Assembly: GCA_036503065.1 (NCBI GenBank)
Contig: DASXXM010000620.1
Location: forward strand, 1-5,880
Length of the DNA stretch: 5,880 bases
Direction of reading: 5' to 3'
From: DATEPR01 sp036503065
GTDB taxonomy: Bacteria; Actinomycetota; Actinomycetes; Mycobacteriales; Pseudonocardiaceae
The stretch's first letter is position 1. Every line of letters begins with the position of its first letter. Below the pieces are notes generated by a model, which did no database searches, was not told the DNA's origin, and saw only the letters and a list, made by a program, of their open reading frames with translations. The translations under genes were made by a program, and so were the position numbers. Below are positions 5,488 to 5,880 of the stretch, one piece after another.

Positions 5488-5542
5488 GAACAACGACCCC
5501 GTCCGGACGGCCACCACAAGGCCGCCGACGGGGTCGTTGTTC
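5488..5542. terminator. Strong bidirectional terminator between convergent genes
   Basis: GAACAACGACCCCGTC (5488-5503) and GACGGGGTCGTTGTTC (5527-5542) are a perfect 16-bp inverted repeat. Inside it, CGGCC (5508-5512) and GGCCG (5520-5524) pair around the 7-nt loop ACCACAA, so almost the whole segment folds into one stem. On the + strand the 3' arm and what follows are moderately T-rich (GTTGTTCAGTTGTC). It lies 42 bp after the CsbD-like stop, and its last two bases overlap the stop codon of the convergent DinB-family gene, so it can serve both. Confidence 0.88.
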
Positions 5543-5880
5543 AGTTGTCGGCCAGTTCGGCCACGATGTCCAGGTGGCCAACATGGCGTGCGTACTCCTG
5601 GACCAGATGGAACAGGATGCGTTCCAGCGTCGGTGGCGCATCGCCGTCCCAGCGTGGGCCCGGCAGGCCGACCTCGTCGAGATCGGTGTGCTCGATGAGT
5701 GTCCTGGTGTATGCGGCCCTGGCCCGCAGTGCGGTCACCAGGTCCGCGCGCGTCCGTTCCGGCGCGACGTACCAGTGACCGTCGCGCTGGTCGCCCCACG
5801 GGTCGGGGACATCGGCGCCGCGGAAGCCCCATTCCAGCCATCGCAGCTCGACGAAGGTCAGGTGTTGCAACAGTTCCAGC
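5541..5880 (-). CDS. DinB/DUF664-family protein, 5' truncated by window edge
   Basis: The minus-strand frame runs open from the window's right edge to the TGA at 5543-5541 and shows the last 112 residues. The start lies beyond the window; an internal TTG at 5870 is only a leucine codon. LLQHLTFVELRWL near the visible start carries the first expected metal-ligand His of the DinB four-helix bundle. FHLVQEYARHVGHLDIVAE near the C-terminus carries the second cluster (His-Val-Gly-His). These match the DUF664/DinB group, whose actinobacterial members include mycothiol-dependent S-transferases and isomerases acting on electrophiles. Full-length members are usually 150-180 aa, so about 50-60 residues are missing. 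The gene converges on the CsbD-like gene and shares the terminator at 5488-5542. The exact substrate is unknown. Confidence 0.9.
   Translation of the reverse strand, partial: LELLQHLTFVELRWLEWGFRGADVPDPWGDQRDGHWYVAPERTRADLVTALRARAAYTRTLIEHTDLDEVGLPGPRWDGDAPPTLERILFHLVQEYARHVGHLDIVAELADN

Noticed and set aside
1..5880. Search for CRISPR arrays, IS ends, tRNA, toxin-antitoxin or defence genes
   Set aside because: No regularly spaced repeats, transposase motifs, tRNA-like cloverleaf or nuclease/toxin signatures were found; the recognised genes are common actinobacterial families.

Overview
This window looks like chromosomal DNA from a high-GC actinomycete. The genes have strong G/C bias at third codon positions, and there is a DinB/DUF664-type (mycothiol-dependent enzyme superfamily) gene, a CsbD-like stress protein and a DUF6069-type membrane protein. 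Some promoters appear to make leaderless mRNAs. A member of Pseudonocardiales, Streptosporangiales or Streptomycetales would fit, but the sequence alone does not settle the genus. I see no rRNA, tRNA, insertion sequence, CRISPR array, phage gene or biosynthetic cluster core.

Layout, left to right. (1) Positions 1-96 are the tail of a + strand gene that is cut by the window edge. (2) Positions 171-1694 (+) encode a Tat-exported phosphoesterase of the phospholipase C / acid phosphatase family. It contains one rare TTA leucine codon, probably has a leaderless start, and is followed by a perfect 11-bp hairpin. (3) Positions 1811-2677 (+) encode an alpha/beta hydrolase. (4) Positions 2691-3599 (-) encode an APH-type kinase that converges on it with a 13-bp gap. 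(5) Positions 3717-4586 (+) encode a second alpha/beta hydrolase, divergent from the kinase. It is a paralogue of the first, with the same start motif, the same nucleophile position (Ser96) and almost the same length. The kinase and second hydrolase share a short intergenic region with overlapping candidate promoters and an inverted repeat. (6) Positions 4739-5239 and 5269-5445 (+) encode a four-helix DUF6069-type membrane protein and a CsbD-like protein. They are 29 bp apart and preceded by a match to the stress-sigma (SigB-type) promoter pattern. (7) A strong 16-bp-stem hairpin at 5488-5542 separates them from a convergent DinB/DUF664-family gene (5541-5880, -) whose N-terminus lies beyond the window.

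Functionally this is mostly a string of separate small transcription units: an exported phosphoesterase, two cytosolic serine hydrolases with a small-molecule kinase between them, a putative stress operon and a thiol-transferase-like enzyme. I find no convincing new multi-gene defence or mobile system. The points most worth checking are the TTA codon in the exported phosphoesterase, the SigB-like promoter ahead of the DUF6069-CsbD pair, the compact divergent control region at 3600-3716, and the hydrolase paralogues with clearly different codon usage.
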